This document shows positions 32,460 through 41,308 of a stretch of 64,000 bases of DNA, one piece after another. The DNA is from Nocardioides sp. YR527 (lineage in GTDB: Bacteria; Actinomycetota; Actinomycetes; Propionibacteriales; Nocardioidaceae). The DNA lies in NCBI RefSeq assembly GCF_900101045.1, contig NZ_FNFN01000009.1:1-64000 (forward strand), read 5' to 3'. The position numbers and the translations under genes are program-made. The notes beneath the pieces are model-generated. The model was not told the DNA's origin and searched no databases. It saw only the letters and a program-made list of their open reading frames with translations. How positions within the stretch are numbered: position 1 is the stretch's first letter; each line of letters opens with the position of its first letter.

Positions 32460-33208
32460 CCACTCCAGTCCTCGACGTACGCGGCTTGGCCTTCGCCTAT
32501 CCCGACGGCCATCAGGCGCTCTTCGGCGTCGACCTGCACGTCCACCGCGGTGAGCGGGTCGCGCTGCTCGGCCCCAACGGGGCCGGCAAGACGACGCTGG
32601 TCCTCCACCTCAACGGCATCCACCTCGCCGGCGCCGGATCCGTCGCGGTGAGCGGGCTGCCGGTGACCAAGGCCAACATCAAGGAGATCCGCCGCCGCGT
32701 CGGCATCGTCTTCCAGGACCCCGACGACCAGCTCTTCATGGGCACCGTCCGCGAGGACGTCGCCTTCGGCCCCGCCAACCTCGGCCTGCGCGGCTCGGAG
32801 CTCGACGCGAAGGTGACCGAGGCGCTCGCGAAGGTCGGCATGGAGGACTATGCCGACCGGCCGCCCCACCACCTCTCCTTCGGCCAGCGCCGCCGGGTGG
32901 CGGTCGCCACCGTGCTCGCGATGGACCCCGAGATCCTGGTCCTCGACGAGCCGTCCTCCAACCTCGACCCGGCTTCCCGCCGCGAGCTCGCCGACATCCT
33001 CCGCGACCTCGACGTCACCGTCCTGATGGTCACCCACGACCTGCCCTACGCCCTCGAGCTCTGCGAGCGCTCGGTCATCCTCGACGGCGGCATCGTCGCC
33101 GCCGAAGGCCGCACGGTGGATGTCCTGTCCAACGCCGACCTCATGCGCGCCCACCGCCTCGAGCTCCCCTTCGGCTTCGACCCCGTAGCCGCAGCCGCCA
33201 CCCTCTAA
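32456..33208 (+). CDS. cbiO: ECF transporter ATPase CbiO
   Basis: 250 residues. Walker A is GPNGAGKTT (about 39-47), Q loop VFQDPDDQLF, signature LSFGQRRR (Phe replaces the usual Gly), Walker B ILVLDEPSS and switch His in THDLP. Powers nickel/cobalt uptake as a dimer. GTGA overlap with cbiQ; the last gene of the importer operon, with the 21-bp repeat element beginning at the base after its stop. Confidence 0.95.
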   Translation: MTTPVLDVRGLAFAYPDGHQALFGVDLHVHRGERVALLGPNGAGKTTLVLHLNGIHLAGAGSVAVSGLPVTKANIKEIRRRVGIVFQDPDDQLFMGTVREDVAFGPANLGLRGSELDAKVTEALAKVGMEDYADRPPHHLSFGQRRRVAVATVLAMDPEILVLDEPSSNLDPASRRELADILRDLDVTVLMVTHDLPYALELCERSVILDGGIVAAEGRTVDVLSNADLMRAHRLELPFGFDPVAAAATL

Positions 33209-33363
33209 CCGAGTCGGCAGGTACGTCGGCCGAGTCGGCAGGTACGTCGGCCGAGTCGGCAGGTACGTCGGCCGAGTTGGCAACGCTGTGCCAGCTCGCC
33301 CGACCGGCGTGACGCTTCGCCCGACCTGCGTGACGCTTCGGCCGACCTGACTGACGCTTCGGC
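33209..33363. repeat. 21-bp phased repeat element R1 between cbiO and DUF3054 gene
   Basis: Four head-to-tail units begin at 33209, 33230, 33251 and 33272 (core CCGAGTCGGCAGGTACGTCGG with drift in the last). After 8 bp, three units in the opposite orientation begin at 33301, 33322 and 33343 (core CGACCTGCGTGACGCTTCGGC without its last base in places). Every step is 21 bp. The element fills the gap between two convergent stop codons and could fold or terminate transcription from both sides. Confidence 0.85.
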
Positions 33364-33368
33364 TGGGG

Positions 33369-33788
33369 TCAGTCGGCGAGGCGACGGGAGCGGTAGTGGA
33401 GCTTGGCGCTGACGTAGCCGCGCCAGCCGACCAGGGTGAGGCCGAGGAAGAGGATCGAGACGATCAGGAAGGCCGGTGCCAGGCCGCCGCCGGTGAGGCC
33501 GCGCAGCACCATCCCGATGACGTACGTCCCCAGCCACACGACCACACCGGCCGGCCAGGCACGGGCCGCGGGCCAGCGGCGCCAGGCCAGCACGGCCCAG
33601 GCGACGACCAGCCCGACCAGGAAGGGCCAGGCGATGCGGAGCACGACGAGCACCGGGCCGGAGTCGTGCGACTGGCGTCCGGCGAAGGCGAAGAGGAGCA
33701 CGAAGAAGACGTCGGCGGCGAAGGCCGCGACCGCCCATCTGGGCACGAGCCCGGCGATGAGGGGGGAGGACGACATCGTGGAGGACAT
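33369..33788 (-). CDS. DUF3054 membrane protein
   Basis: 139 residues, four transmembrane helices (about 15-35, 45-66, 78-96, 103-123) and a basic C-terminal tail (SAKLHYRSRRLAD). The pattern FAADVFFVLLFAFAGRQSHD followed by PFLVGLVVAW is the DUF3054 signature in actinobacteria. No known function. Convergent with cbiO. The next gene (nagA) is on the same strand 24 bp upstream, so they may share a transcript. Confidence 0.87.
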   Translation of the reverse strand: MSSTMSSSPLIAGLVPRWAVAAFAADVFFVLLFAFAGRQSHDSGPVLVVLRIAWPFLVGLVVAWAVLAWRRWPAARAWPAGVVVWLGTYVIGMVLRGLTGGGLAPAFLIVSILFLGLTLVGWRGYVSAKLHYRSRRLAD

Positions 33789-33811
33789 GGTGCCCAGAAT
33801 ACGAGCCTTGC

Positions 33812-34936
33812 CTACGCGGTGAGCCAGGCCCCGCCGCGCATCACCCGGGTCGGCTGCAGCGCCTCGTCGGTGAGCACGAGGTCGGCGCGGGCGCCGGGCT
33901 CGAGGCGGCCCGCGTCGAGGCCCACCACGGCGGCGGGCCGGAGACTGGCAGCCTTCATCAGCATGGCCAGGTCGATCCCGGCGGCCGCATGGCGGCGCAC
34001 CTGATCCATGAGTCGCGAGGTGCCACCGGCGATCGACCCGTTGCCGGTCCCGTCGGCGATCCGCGCGACGCCGGAGCGCACTTCCACGGCCAGCGGGCCG
34101 AGCTGGTAGTCGCCGTCGGCCATCCCGGCCGCCGCCATCGCATCCGTGACGAGCACGACCGACCCGGGCACCATCGACATCACCGCCCGGACCGTCTCGT
34201 CGTCGAGGTGTACGCCGTCAGCGATCAGCTCCACGCAGGCGTCTCCGACCCCGGCAGCCCCCAGGGATCCGAGCACCGGCCCAGGAGAGCGGTGGTGCGC
34301 GGGCGGCATCCCGTTGAACAGGTGCGTGACCAGGCTCCCGGGCCCGGACAGGAATGCGCGAGCCTGTGAAGCCGATGCGGCGGTGTGCCCGAGCGCGACC
34401 ACGACCCCGGCCGACGTGAGCACGGAGGCGACCTCGTCGGCTCCGGGGAGCTCGGCGGCCAGCGTCATCACCTTCAGCTGTCCCCGGGCGGCGGCGACGA
34501 GCTCACGGGCGAGCCCGGCGTCCGGAGCCAGCAGCAGGTCGGGATCGTGTGCTCCTCGGCAGGAGTGCTCCAGGAACGGCCCCTCCATGTGGATCCCGGC
34601 GATCAGCCCGTCCTCCGCAGCGGTTGCCAAGGCGGAGACCACCGACAGCAGCCGGGACGGCGAGTCGGTCACGGTCGAGGCGAGCAGCGTCGTCGTACCA
34701 GCGGCGTGATGCACCCCGGCAGCAACCGCGATCTCCTCCGAGGACGTGGAGTGGAACGACGCGCCGCCACCGCCGTGGTTGTGGATGTCCACCAGGCCCG
34801 GCAGCAGGATCCCCGCCGACTCCGCATCGCCGTCGGTCGCCGGCCGGATCCCGCCGATCACGCCGTCCGCGACGCTGACGACCAGGTCGTCGAAGCCGCC
34901 GGGTCGCGGCACCAGGCCGCGTACGTCTAGATCCAT
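33812..34936 (-). CDS. nagA: N-acetylglucosamine-6-phosphate deacetylase
   Basis: 374 residues, amidohydrolase superfamily. Metal-site HxH is in GLVDIHNHGGGG, later ligands in ALGHTAAS and THLFNGMPPAHHRSPG, and the catalytic Asp in VLVTDAMAAAG. Removes acetate from GlcNAc-6-phosphate in amino-sugar recycling or chitin use. ATG 34936 overlaps the end of the upstream pmt gene by 10 bp; an in-frame ATG at 34963 would overlap it by 37 bp, and neither has a clear ribosome site. No nagB or PTS gene is adjacent. Confidence 0.92.
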   Translation of the reverse strand: MDLDVRGLVPRPGGFDDLVVSVADGVIGGIRPATDGDAESAGILLPGLVDIHNHGGGGASFHSTSSEEIAVAAGVHHAAGTTTLLASTVTDSPSRLLSVVSALATAAEDGLIAGIHMEGPFLEHSCRGAHDPDLLLAPDAGLARELVAAARGQLKVMTLAAELPGADEVASVLTSAGVVVALGHTAASASQARAFLSGPGSLVTHLFNGMPPAHHRSPGPVLGSLGAAGVGDACVELIADGVHLDDETVRAVMSMVPGSVVLVTDAMAAAGMADGDYQLGPLAVEVRSGVARIADGTGNGSIAGGTSRLMDQVRRHAAAGIDLAMLMKAASLRPAAVVGLDAGRLEPGARADLVLTDEALQPTRVMRGGAWLTA

Positions 34937-36708
34937 CGCTTGAACCAGATCCTCGTCAGCCATTCCTGCCGGGTGAGCAGCTCATCGGTGTAGATCGGCC
35001 AGAACCAGGCGAAGTTGCAGATCACCAGCACCATGAAGATGCCCCCGAAGACCGCGCCTCCGACCCGACGGCGACCTGCGACGCCGCTGCCGGCCGGCGG
35101 CGGTGGCCGGTCGAGCAGCTTGCCCAGACACAGACACAGGCCGAGCACCAGGAACGGCAGCGCGATGATCATGTAGAAGGAGAAGATCGGCCGCCCGGCG
35201 TACTGCAGCCATGGCAGCCACGTCGACAGCACGCCGACGACGGCGACGCCGAACCTCCAGTCCCGCGCGGCGACCCACATGAACGCGGAGACGATCAGCG
35301 CGACGAACGCTCCCCACCACAGCACCGGGGTGCCCAGCAGCAGCACCTGCCGCAGGCATGTCCCGGCCTCCTCCGGCCCGTCCCCGTCGGGATCCGCCGT
35401 CGGCGTCGCCGAGCACATCTCGCCGCGCGACTTCGCGCCGGACAGGATCCCGGTATCGGCCGCGACCCCGACCGGCCGGTTCAGGACCAGCCAGCCGATC
35501 GGATGGGACGCGTAGGTGTGCTCCGCGCACTCCAGGAAGTGGGTGTGGAAGGTGAAGACGTCGCGGTGGTAGTACCAGAGCGAGCGCAGCGACTGAGTGA
35601 CCTCGCCGAGGCCGGATGCGTCCGGCTCCGTGGCGGTCGGCCAACGCTTGTCGTTGAGGTTCTCGGGGACGTACGACTTGTTCTCGCAGTGGCCCTCGCC
35701 GGTGTAGCGCGTGTACTGCGTCGCCGAGAGCGACTCCTCGTAGACGTCCGCGTGGGTCATCCACGGGATCCACGTCATCACGTAGACCGCGAGCGCGACC
35801 CCCACCAGATGCACGAACGCCGTCGGGCCGTCGGTCACGCAGGCACGGAGCCAGGCGAGACGTACGCCGAAGGAGCGCCGCATCCCGGCGGACCAGGCCA
35901 CGTAGAGGAGACCGAAGGCGGCCAGCGGGTAGAGCGCCTCCCACTTGCACCCGATCGCCAGACCCCACGCGATGCCCGAGCAGAGCAGCCACGGACGGAA
36001 CAGCATCTGGCGGACGGGCCCCCAGGCGCCGGGCTCGGCGAGCTGGGTGGGCGCGAGCGCGGAGAACCGCCGTCGGCACCAGTCGCGGTCCATCACCATC
36101 AGGTGCACCGCGAGCAGCAGGAAGAAGGCGACGAAGAGATCGAGCAGGGCCAGGCGCGAGAGCACGAACGCGAGCCCGTCGAAGGTGATCAGGATGCCGC
36201 CGACGAGACCGAGCAGCATGGACCCGGAGACGCGGCGTACGAACCGGATCGTCAGCATCACCAGCAGCGAGCCGACCACGACCGAGGCGATCCGCCAGCC
36301 GAACGGGTCCATCCCGAAGAGCTTGATGCCGAGGGCGATGATCCACTTGCCCACATCCGGATGGACGATCATCGACGGCCCGTCGGCGAACTGCCCGTCG
36401 AGGTTGCCCGCCAGGATGTTCTCGTCGGCGCCCTCGATGAAGTTGCGCGCGTAGCCGAACTCGAGCAGCGCCCAGGCGTCCTTGGCGTAGTAGGTCTCGT
36501 CGAAGGCGAAGACCTTCGGCGTGCCCAGGTGCCACAGCCGCAGCAGGAACGCGAGCGCGGTGATCCCGATCGTCGCCAGCCAGCCGGCGCGAGGCGAACC
36601 ACTGATGCGGCGCCGGGCGCGTTCCCAGGCGTTCGGGAGCAGGTGACCCGAGGGGGTGCTTCCCAACCCCTCCATGGGCTCATCGGCCCTGGTCACCGTC
36701 GTTGTCAC
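34927..36708 (-). CDS. pmt: Dolichyl-phosphate-mannose-protein mannosyltransferase (GT39)
   Basis: 593 residues with about ten or eleven transmembrane helices. The catalytic Asp-Glu pair is in FDETYYAKD (Asp70, Glu71) in the first extracytoplasmic loop; later PMT blocks HPDVGKWIIALGIKLFG and GCKWEALYPLAAFGLLY are intact. It transfers mannose from polyprenyl-phosphate-mannose to Ser/Thr of Sec-exported proteins. Divergent from rsmI with 33 bp between starts, the conserved actinobacterial arrangement. Likely clients in this window include the secreted M6, M43 and CocE proteins, but that is inference. Confidence 0.95.
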   Translation of the reverse strand: MTTTVTRADEPMEGLGSTPSGHLLPNAWERARRRISGSPRAGWLATIGITALAFLLRLWHLGTPKVFAFDETYYAKDAWALLEFGYARNFIEGADENILAGNLDGQFADGPSMIVHPDVGKWIIALGIKLFGMDPFGWRIASVVVGSLLVMLTIRFVRRVSGSMLLGLVGGILITFDGLAFVLSRLALLDLFVAFFLLLAVHLMVMDRDWCRRRFSALAPTQLAEPGAWGPVRQMLFRPWLLCSGIAWGLAIGCKWEALYPLAAFGLLYVAWSAGMRRSFGVRLAWLRACVTDGPTAFVHLVGVALAVYVMTWIPWMTHADVYEESLSATQYTRYTGEGHCENKSYVPENLNDKRWPTATEPDASGLGEVTQSLRSLWYYHRDVFTFHTHFLECAEHTYASHPIGWLVLNRPVGVAADTGILSGAKSRGEMCSATPTADPDGDGPEEAGTCLRQVLLLGTPVLWWGAFVALIVSAFMWVAARDWRFGVAVVGVLSTWLPWLQYAGRPIFSFYMIIALPFLVLGLCLCLGKLLDRPPPPAGSGVAGRRRVGGAVFGGIFMVLVICNFAWFWPIYTDELLTRQEWLTRIWFKRWI

Positions 36709-36741
36709 GAAGGCACCTTATAGGCCTGCGACAATATCGGG

Positions 36742-37584
36742 GTGGTAGATCCAGAGGACGGCGTGCTCATCTTGGCGGCAACCCCGATCGGGCGTGTGGA
36801 GGATGCCCCACCCCGTTTGGCTTCGGAGCTGGCCGTCGCGGATGTCATCGCAGCTGAGGACACCCGTCGCCTGCGTCGGCTGACGACCGATCTCGGCGTC
36901 GAGATCAAAGGCCGCATCGTCTCCTACTTCGAGGGCAACGAGAGTTCACGTACGCCGACGCTGCTCGCCGATCTCCTCGACGGCAACCGGGTGCTGCTGG
37001 TCACCGATGCCGGCATGCCGTCGGTCTCCGACCCCGGCTACCGCCTCGTCGCCGCTGCGGTCGAGAAGGACGTACGCGTCACCGCGGTGCCCGGCCCCTC
37101 CGCCGTCCTGACTGCCCTGGCCGTCAGCGGCCTCCCCGTCGACCGGTTCTGCTTCGAGGGCTTCCTGCCCCGCAAGGCCGGCGAACGCTCACGGCGGCTG
37201 GCGAGCCTGGCCAACGAGGAGCGCACCATGGTCTTCTTCGAGGCCCCCCACCGCACCGAGGCCGCCCTCGCCGCCATGCGCGACGCCTTCGGCGACGGCC
37301 GCGCCGCCGCCGTCTGCCGCGAGCTGACGAAGACCCACGAGGAAGTACGTCGCGGTGGCCTCGCCGAGCTCGTCGACTGGGCCGCCGAGGGAGTACGCGG
37401 CGAGGTCACCATCGTCGTCACCGGCGCCGACCCCTCCGCCGAGATCGGCAGCGACCCCGACAGCCTGCGAGCGGCGGTGGCCGACCTACAGGCGGACGGC
37501 CTGACGAAGAAAGAAGCCATTGCGGAAGCGGCCAAGCGAGCAGGCGTCCCCAAGCGCGACGTCTACAACCTGATCCACGCCTAG
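36742..37584 (+). CDS. rsmI: 16S rRNA C1402 2'-O-methyltransferase
   Basis: 280 residues, tetrapyrrole-methylase fold. Start LILAATPIGRVEDAPPR, then AAEDTRRLRRL, the SAM site LVTDAGMPSVSDPG and VPGPSAVLTALAVSGLP, and a C-terminal KKEAIAEAAKRAGVPKRDVY helix-turn-helix-like tail. Methylates C1402 of 16S rRNA. GTG start; GACAAT ends 6 bp upstream, so the mRNA is probably leaderless and its promoter overlaps that of pmt. Confidence 0.95.
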   Translation: MVDPEDGVLILAATPIGRVEDAPPRLASELAVADVIAAEDTRRLRRLTTDLGVEIKGRIVSYFEGNESSRTPTLLADLLDGNRVLLVTDAGMPSVSDPGYRLVAAAVEKDVRVTAVPGPSAVLTALAVSGLPVDRFCFEGFLPRKAGERSRRLASLANEERTMVFFEAPHRTEAALAAMRDAFGDGRAAAVCRELTKTHEEVRRGGLAELVDWAAEGVRGEVTIVVTGADPSAEIGSDPDSLRAAVADLQADGLTKKEAIAEAAKRAGVPKRDVYNLIHA

Positions 37585-37622
37585 CCGACTCGGCGGGTTC
37601 CGAGGAGCCGGCACGTGATCCG

Positions 37623-37628
37623 TACGAT
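37623..37628 (+). promoter_or_regulatory. -10 element, probable leaderless promoter of tatD
   Basis: TACGAT ends 6 bp before the GTG at 37635, giving tatD its own start besides read-through from rsmI. Confidence 0.45.
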
Positions 37629-37634
37629 GCTCGT

Positions 37635-38456
37635 GTGAGCTTTCCACCGATCCCCGAGCCACTGCCCGCCCCGGTCGTCGACAACCACACCCACCTCGAC
37701 ATCGTCCGCGGCGAGGAGAGCCTCCCGGTCGAGGAGGCGCTGGCGCAGGCGGCGGCAGTGGGGGTGACCAGGGTGGTGCAGATCGGCTGCGACCTGCCGG
37801 GTGCACGCTGGGCGGTCGAGGCCGCCCAGACGTACGACAACATGGTCGCCGGGGTGGCGCTCCATCCCAACGACGCTCCTCGCCAGCCAGACCTCGAGGC
37901 CGCTCTCGATGAGATCGAGAAGCTCGCCGGGGCGCACGACAAGGTGCGCGTGGTGGGGGAGACCGGGATGGACTTCTTCCGCACCGACGAGGAGGGCCGC
38001 GAGACCCAGGCCTACTCGTTCCGGCGCCACATCGACATCGCGAAGCGCCTCGACAAGACCCTGATGATCCACGACCGCGACGCCCACGACGCGGTGCTCG
38101 AGGTGATCGACAGCGTCGGCCCGCCGGAGCGCTGGGTGATGCACTGCTTCTCCGGTGACCCCGAGTTCGCCCGCCAGTGCCTCGACCGGGGCGCGTACCT
38201 CTCCTTCGCCGGCACCGTGACGTTCAAGAACGCGCAATACCTGCGCGACGCCCTCGCGATCACTCCCCAGGACCGCATCCTGGTCGAGACCGACGCCCCG
38301 TTCCTGACGCCCCACCCGCACCGCGGCGCGATCAACTCCAGCTACATGATCCCGGCGACGATGCGGGTGATGGCTGACGTACGCGGCGACGACCTCGAGG
38401 CGCTCTGCAACGCCGTCAACACCAACACCGAGACCGCCTTCGGCGGCACTTGGTAA
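37635..38456 (+). CDS. tatD: TatD family metal-dependent deoxyribonuclease
   Basis: 273 residues, TIM barrel. Metal ligands appear in VVDNHTHLD, GETGMDFF, MIHDRDAHD, VMHCFSG and LVETDAPFLTPHP, the complete TatD set. Acts as a 3'-5' DNA exonuclease in repair or DNA turnover. In many actinobacteria tatD is followed directly by rpfB-ksgA-ispE; here an M6 protease gene on the other strand separates them. Confidence 0.95.
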   Translation: MSFPPIPEPLPAPVVDNHTHLDIVRGEESLPVEEALAQAAAVGVTRVVQIGCDLPGARWAVEAAQTYDNMVAGVALHPNDAPRQPDLEAALDEIEKLAGAHDKVRVVGETGMDFFRTDEEGRETQAYSFRRHIDIAKRLDKTLMIHDRDAHDAVLEVIDSVGPPERWVMHCFSGDPEFARQCLDRGAYLSFAGTVTFKNAQYLRDALAITPQDRILVETDAPFLTPHPHRGAINSSYMIPATMRVMADVRGDDLEALCNAVNTNTETAFGGTW

Positions 38457-38461
38457 AACGC

Positions 38462-38515
38462 GAGCCCCGCTGGTCGACACCGCTCGCTAGCGCTCGCGGG
38501 CTCGACCAGCGGGGC
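38462..38515. terminator. Bidirectional terminator/repeat between tatD and M6 gene
   Basis: Arms AGCCCCGCTGGTCGA and TCGACCAGCGGGGCT (15 bp, perfect) enclose a second self-complementary stretch around CGCTCGCTAGCGCTCG. Compound structure typical of dispersed extragenic palindromes and positioned at a convergent junction. Confidence 0.8.
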
Positions 38516-38527
38516 TGATCGATCAGG

Positions 38528-40858
38528 TCAGGAGACGCTGATCCTCATGATGCCCTTGCGCTCGTCCGAGGAGAGCACCTGGATCTTCACGCCGCTGCCG
38601 GCGGTCTTGGTGGAGTGCGCCGGGTTGGACGCGTCCCAGTAGGCCGTCTCGGAGCTGTCGTAGAACGTCGGCACGCTCTTGTGCCGCGGCACGTTCAGGA
38701 CGTTGTCGGCGCCACCGGCGACCTCGGCCTCGAGGTGCAGGGCGTCGGCACGGTCGACGTCGAAGGTCGAGTCGTAGCCCTGCATCCGGTTCCTGGCGAG
38801 GGTGCCGTTGGACCACAGGCTCGGCTTCGCGGTGGAGTCGACGACCAGGGCCTGGCCACCACCGGGGTGCTCGGAGGTGTTGTTGTCGCCGTAGGCGCCG
38901 TTCTGGTACCAGACCAGCAGGCCGTCCTGGTAGGCGTAGTGGTCGACCTTGTCCGGCGCGGTGACCCCGTAGCTGAAGTTGTACGGGCCCTCGGCCAGCG
39001 TCTTGTCGTAGCCCTTGTACTGCCGGTTCTCGGCGATGTAGAAGCGCGGGTACGTCGTGGTGTAGGTGCCGTCGGTGATGCCCAGGTACTCCTTGACGGT
39101 CCAGTCCGCGAAGGACGAGAAGTCCGTCGTGTAGGCCGAGCCGACCGAGAGGTCGTCGATGGCGAAGCCGTAGTAGGCGACGCCGCCGTCGTTCGCGGTG
39201 CGGAAGCGGAGCTTCACGCTCTGACCGGCGTACGCCGAGAGGTCCGCGGTCAGGTCGACGTACTCCTCCGGGTTGTGATCGGCGCAGTTGCCGTCACAGG
39301 TGCTGTCCGAGGTGCCGTGGATGCCGTTGTTGTACTCGGCCGAGGACAGGTTCGTCGCCAGCGGGGTCGACCAGGTGGTGCCGCCGTCGGTGGAGGCCTC
39401 CAGGAAGGTGAAGTCGTACTCCGCCTCCAGGTCGTACTTCACCTTGGCCGAGAGCGTGCCACCGTCGGGCACCGTGATCGACGGGCTGACCGCGGTGGCC
39501 GTGCGGTCGTCGCCCTTGCCGGAGTAGAGGAAGGACTTGCCGGACGTGCCGGAGCCGACGTCGTGGGTCGTCTCCCCGTCGGGGAGGTTGACCACGAGTG
39601 CCTGCGGGGTCTTCGACCCGGTGTCGTGGAAGCTCGGACCCAGGGTCAGCTTCTTGGACGTACCGGCCTCGACGGTGTCGTAGTTGAGCCAGCCGAGGAA
39701 GAGCTTCTCCGGGGCGCCCATGTGGTTCGGGGTGGTGCCGATGGTGCCGTCACCGTGGCCGAGCCAGGAACCCGAGCTCATCAGGGTCCAGAAGCCGGTG
39801 CCGTTCTCGCCGCCCGCGGTGTCGTAGAAGTCGGGCAGACCGAGGTCGTGGCCGAACTCGTGCGCGAAGACGCCCAGACCGCCGTTCTCGGGCTCGGTGG
39901 TGTAGTCGCGGATCCAGATGTCGGTGTTACCGATCTTGACGCCGCCGGCCTTCGGGAAGTTCGCCGGGCCGTCGGAGCCGGACGCGTTCGCGGCCCAGCG
40001 GTGCGACCAGATGGTCCACGGGTCGGCGCCGGCCTCCTCGCCCGCACCGGAGTGGATCGCCTGGAAGTGGTCGATGTAGCCGTCGGCCTCGTTGAAGTTG
40101 CCGTCGCCATCGAGGTCGTAGCGGTCCCAGATGTCGTAGTCCTGGAGGTACGCGGTGATCTCGGCGTCGGTCTTGCCCGCCGCCTTCTGCGCGTCGTACC
40201 AGGCGTTGGCGCTGTCCTGGACGTAGTTCTTCATCGCGGTGGCGGTCTCGTCGCCGGTCGCGCTCTGGTAGTAGGACTCGGCGTGCGGAAGGGTCACCCA
40301 GTCGCTGACGTCACCCTGGAGGTCGAAGCGGCCGCTCGACATCTCCTTGTAGACGTTGTGGAACGACTCCTCGCCCTTGTTCTGGTTGAAGAACATGTCC
40401 ATGTAGTGCTCGCGGGAGAAGTCCTCCTCCCAGTAGGTGGAGTTGTCGTCCTCGGCGGGCGGGGCGATCTCGTTGTGGAGCGGGCCCGAGGTGTTCTCGG
40501 GGAAGGCCGGGTTGCCGCCCTCGCCGAACTCGACCAGGAAGCTCAGCAGCTGGGACTTCTCGGTGGGCTCGTGCTCCACCCAGCGGGTGTTCTTGCCCGA
40601 GCCCATCTTGACGACCTGGCTGCCGTTCTTGGTGACCGTCTGCTTCTCGCCCGTGGCAACCGCGGTGGCGGCGTTGGTCTTGAGCTCGCGGCGCTTGGTG
40701 TTGAGCGCGTCGGGCTTGTCGTCGACCTTCTGCTTGACGGCCGCCGCAGCAGGGGTTCCCTCGGTCTCGACGGCGCTCGCCGACGAGTGAGAGAGGACCA
40801 CTGGCGTCACGCCTGCGACCGCGAGTGCGGCCAGCGCGCTGGTAACGCGTCTGTTCAT
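38528..40858 (-). CDS. Secreted M6 family metalloprotease (immune inhibitor A-like)
   Basis: 776 residues. A signal peptide (about 1-29, ending near SASAVE) and a propeptide (about 30-130) precede the catalytic domain, whose zinc motif is HEFGHDLGLPDFYD with HEFGH at 333-337. A calcium-loop-like DLDGDGNFNEAD lies at 248-259. The C-terminal half has beta-sandwich repeats like those of InhA. Degrades extracellular proteins. ATG 40858 is fixed by GGAGGAACG upstream. On the opposite strand to its neighbours and longer than anything around it, it breaks the tatD-rpfB order and may be a later insertion. Confidence 0.94.
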   Translation of the reverse strand: MNRRVTSALAALAVAGVTPVVLSHSSASAVETEGTPAAAAVKQKVDDKPDALNTKRRELKTNAATAVATGEKQTVTKNGSQVVKMGSGKNTRWVEHEPTEKSQLLSFLVEFGEGGNPAFPENTSGPLHNEIAPPAEDDNSTYWEEDFSREHYMDMFFNQNKGEESFHNVYKEMSSGRFDLQGDVSDWVTLPHAESYYQSATGDETATAMKNYVQDSANAWYDAQKAAGKTDAEITAYLQDYDIWDRYDLDGDGNFNEADGYIDHFQAIHSGAGEEAGADPWTIWSHRWAANASGSDGPANFPKAGGVKIGNTDIWIRDYTTEPENGGLGVFAHEFGHDLGLPDFYDTAGGENGTGFWTLMSSGSWLGHGDGTIGTTPNHMGAPEKLFLGWLNYDTVEAGTSKKLTLGPSFHDTGSKTPQALVVNLPDGETTHDVGSGTSGKSFLYSGKGDDRTATAVSPSITVPDGGTLSAKVKYDLEAEYDFTFLEASTDGGTTWSTPLATNLSSAEYNNGIHGTSDSTCDGNCADHNPEEYVDLTADLSAYAGQSVKLRFRTANDGGVAYYGFAIDDLSVGSAYTTDFSSFADWTVKEYLGITDGTYTTTYPRFYIAENRQYKGYDKTLAEGPYNFSYGVTAPDKVDHYAYQDGLLVWYQNGAYGDNNTSEHPGGGQALVVDSTAKPSLWSNGTLARNRMQGYDSTFDVDRADALHLEAEVAGGADNVLNVPRHKSVPTFYDSSETAYWDASNPAHSTKTAGSGVKIQVLSSDERKGIMRISVS

Positions 40859-41308
40859 CGTTCCTCCGGAGTCTGGTGACATCGCGCACATCTGCCTTCC
40901 CCGAGAACTGACCGGCACGACGGGCCATCACGACAGAGATGGCTTCGGAGTACAACACCAAGCAACGCAGTTACCTGTAAAGGATTTGTCGCCTATTGGC
41001 CAGCGGGCACGATATTTCGTGGCGGGATTACGACATGCGCCGTGATCAACCCGCTTGACCAGCGATTTCGACGTGTTGAATCGCACACCTGTCATTCGCT
41101 ACGACAGGTATTGACAGCGCTCCCTGGCCATCATTTGATGCCGAGATTGCATGCTTGTAATTGCCTGCTGATCGGTTAGGGGACTTGCATTTAACCGACC
41201 GTATTTGTTCCGCTGTCCGGCGAGATAGCCGGGATCGGGACAGATCCGGACGGTGTTGGGGGTGGGCCTCAGCGCGTAGATCACCAGATCTCGCAACACC
41301 GTTCGCCC
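40859..41308. other. 450-bp intergenic region between the M6 protease and rpfB, structured rpfB leader
   Basis: No gene seen. Clearly AT-richer than its surroundings. On the + strand it has several short hairpins: ACCTGTC/GACAGGT (41087-41109), TCGGTTA/TAACCGA (41172-41198), GGATC/GATCC (41232-41247) and AGATC/GATCT (41279-41292). rpfB genes of actinobacteria often carry a c-di-AMP (ydaO) riboswitch, but I could not find its conserved blocks. The M6 promoter must also lie here. Confidence 0.5.

Noticed and set aside
32435..33283. Reading frame with seven-residue PTRPTYL repeats over element R1
   Set aside because: The repeat is a translation of the 21-bp DNA units; the rest is antisense to cbiO. 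No protein is claimed.
33209..33363. CRISPR array
   Set aside because: Units are 21 bp, directly adjacent with no unique spacers, and reverse orientation half way; no cas genes nearby.
40859..41308. ydaO/c-di-AMP riboswitch upstream of rpfB
   Set aside because: Expected from biology, but the conserved blocks of that class could not be found by eye; only simple hairpins are reported.
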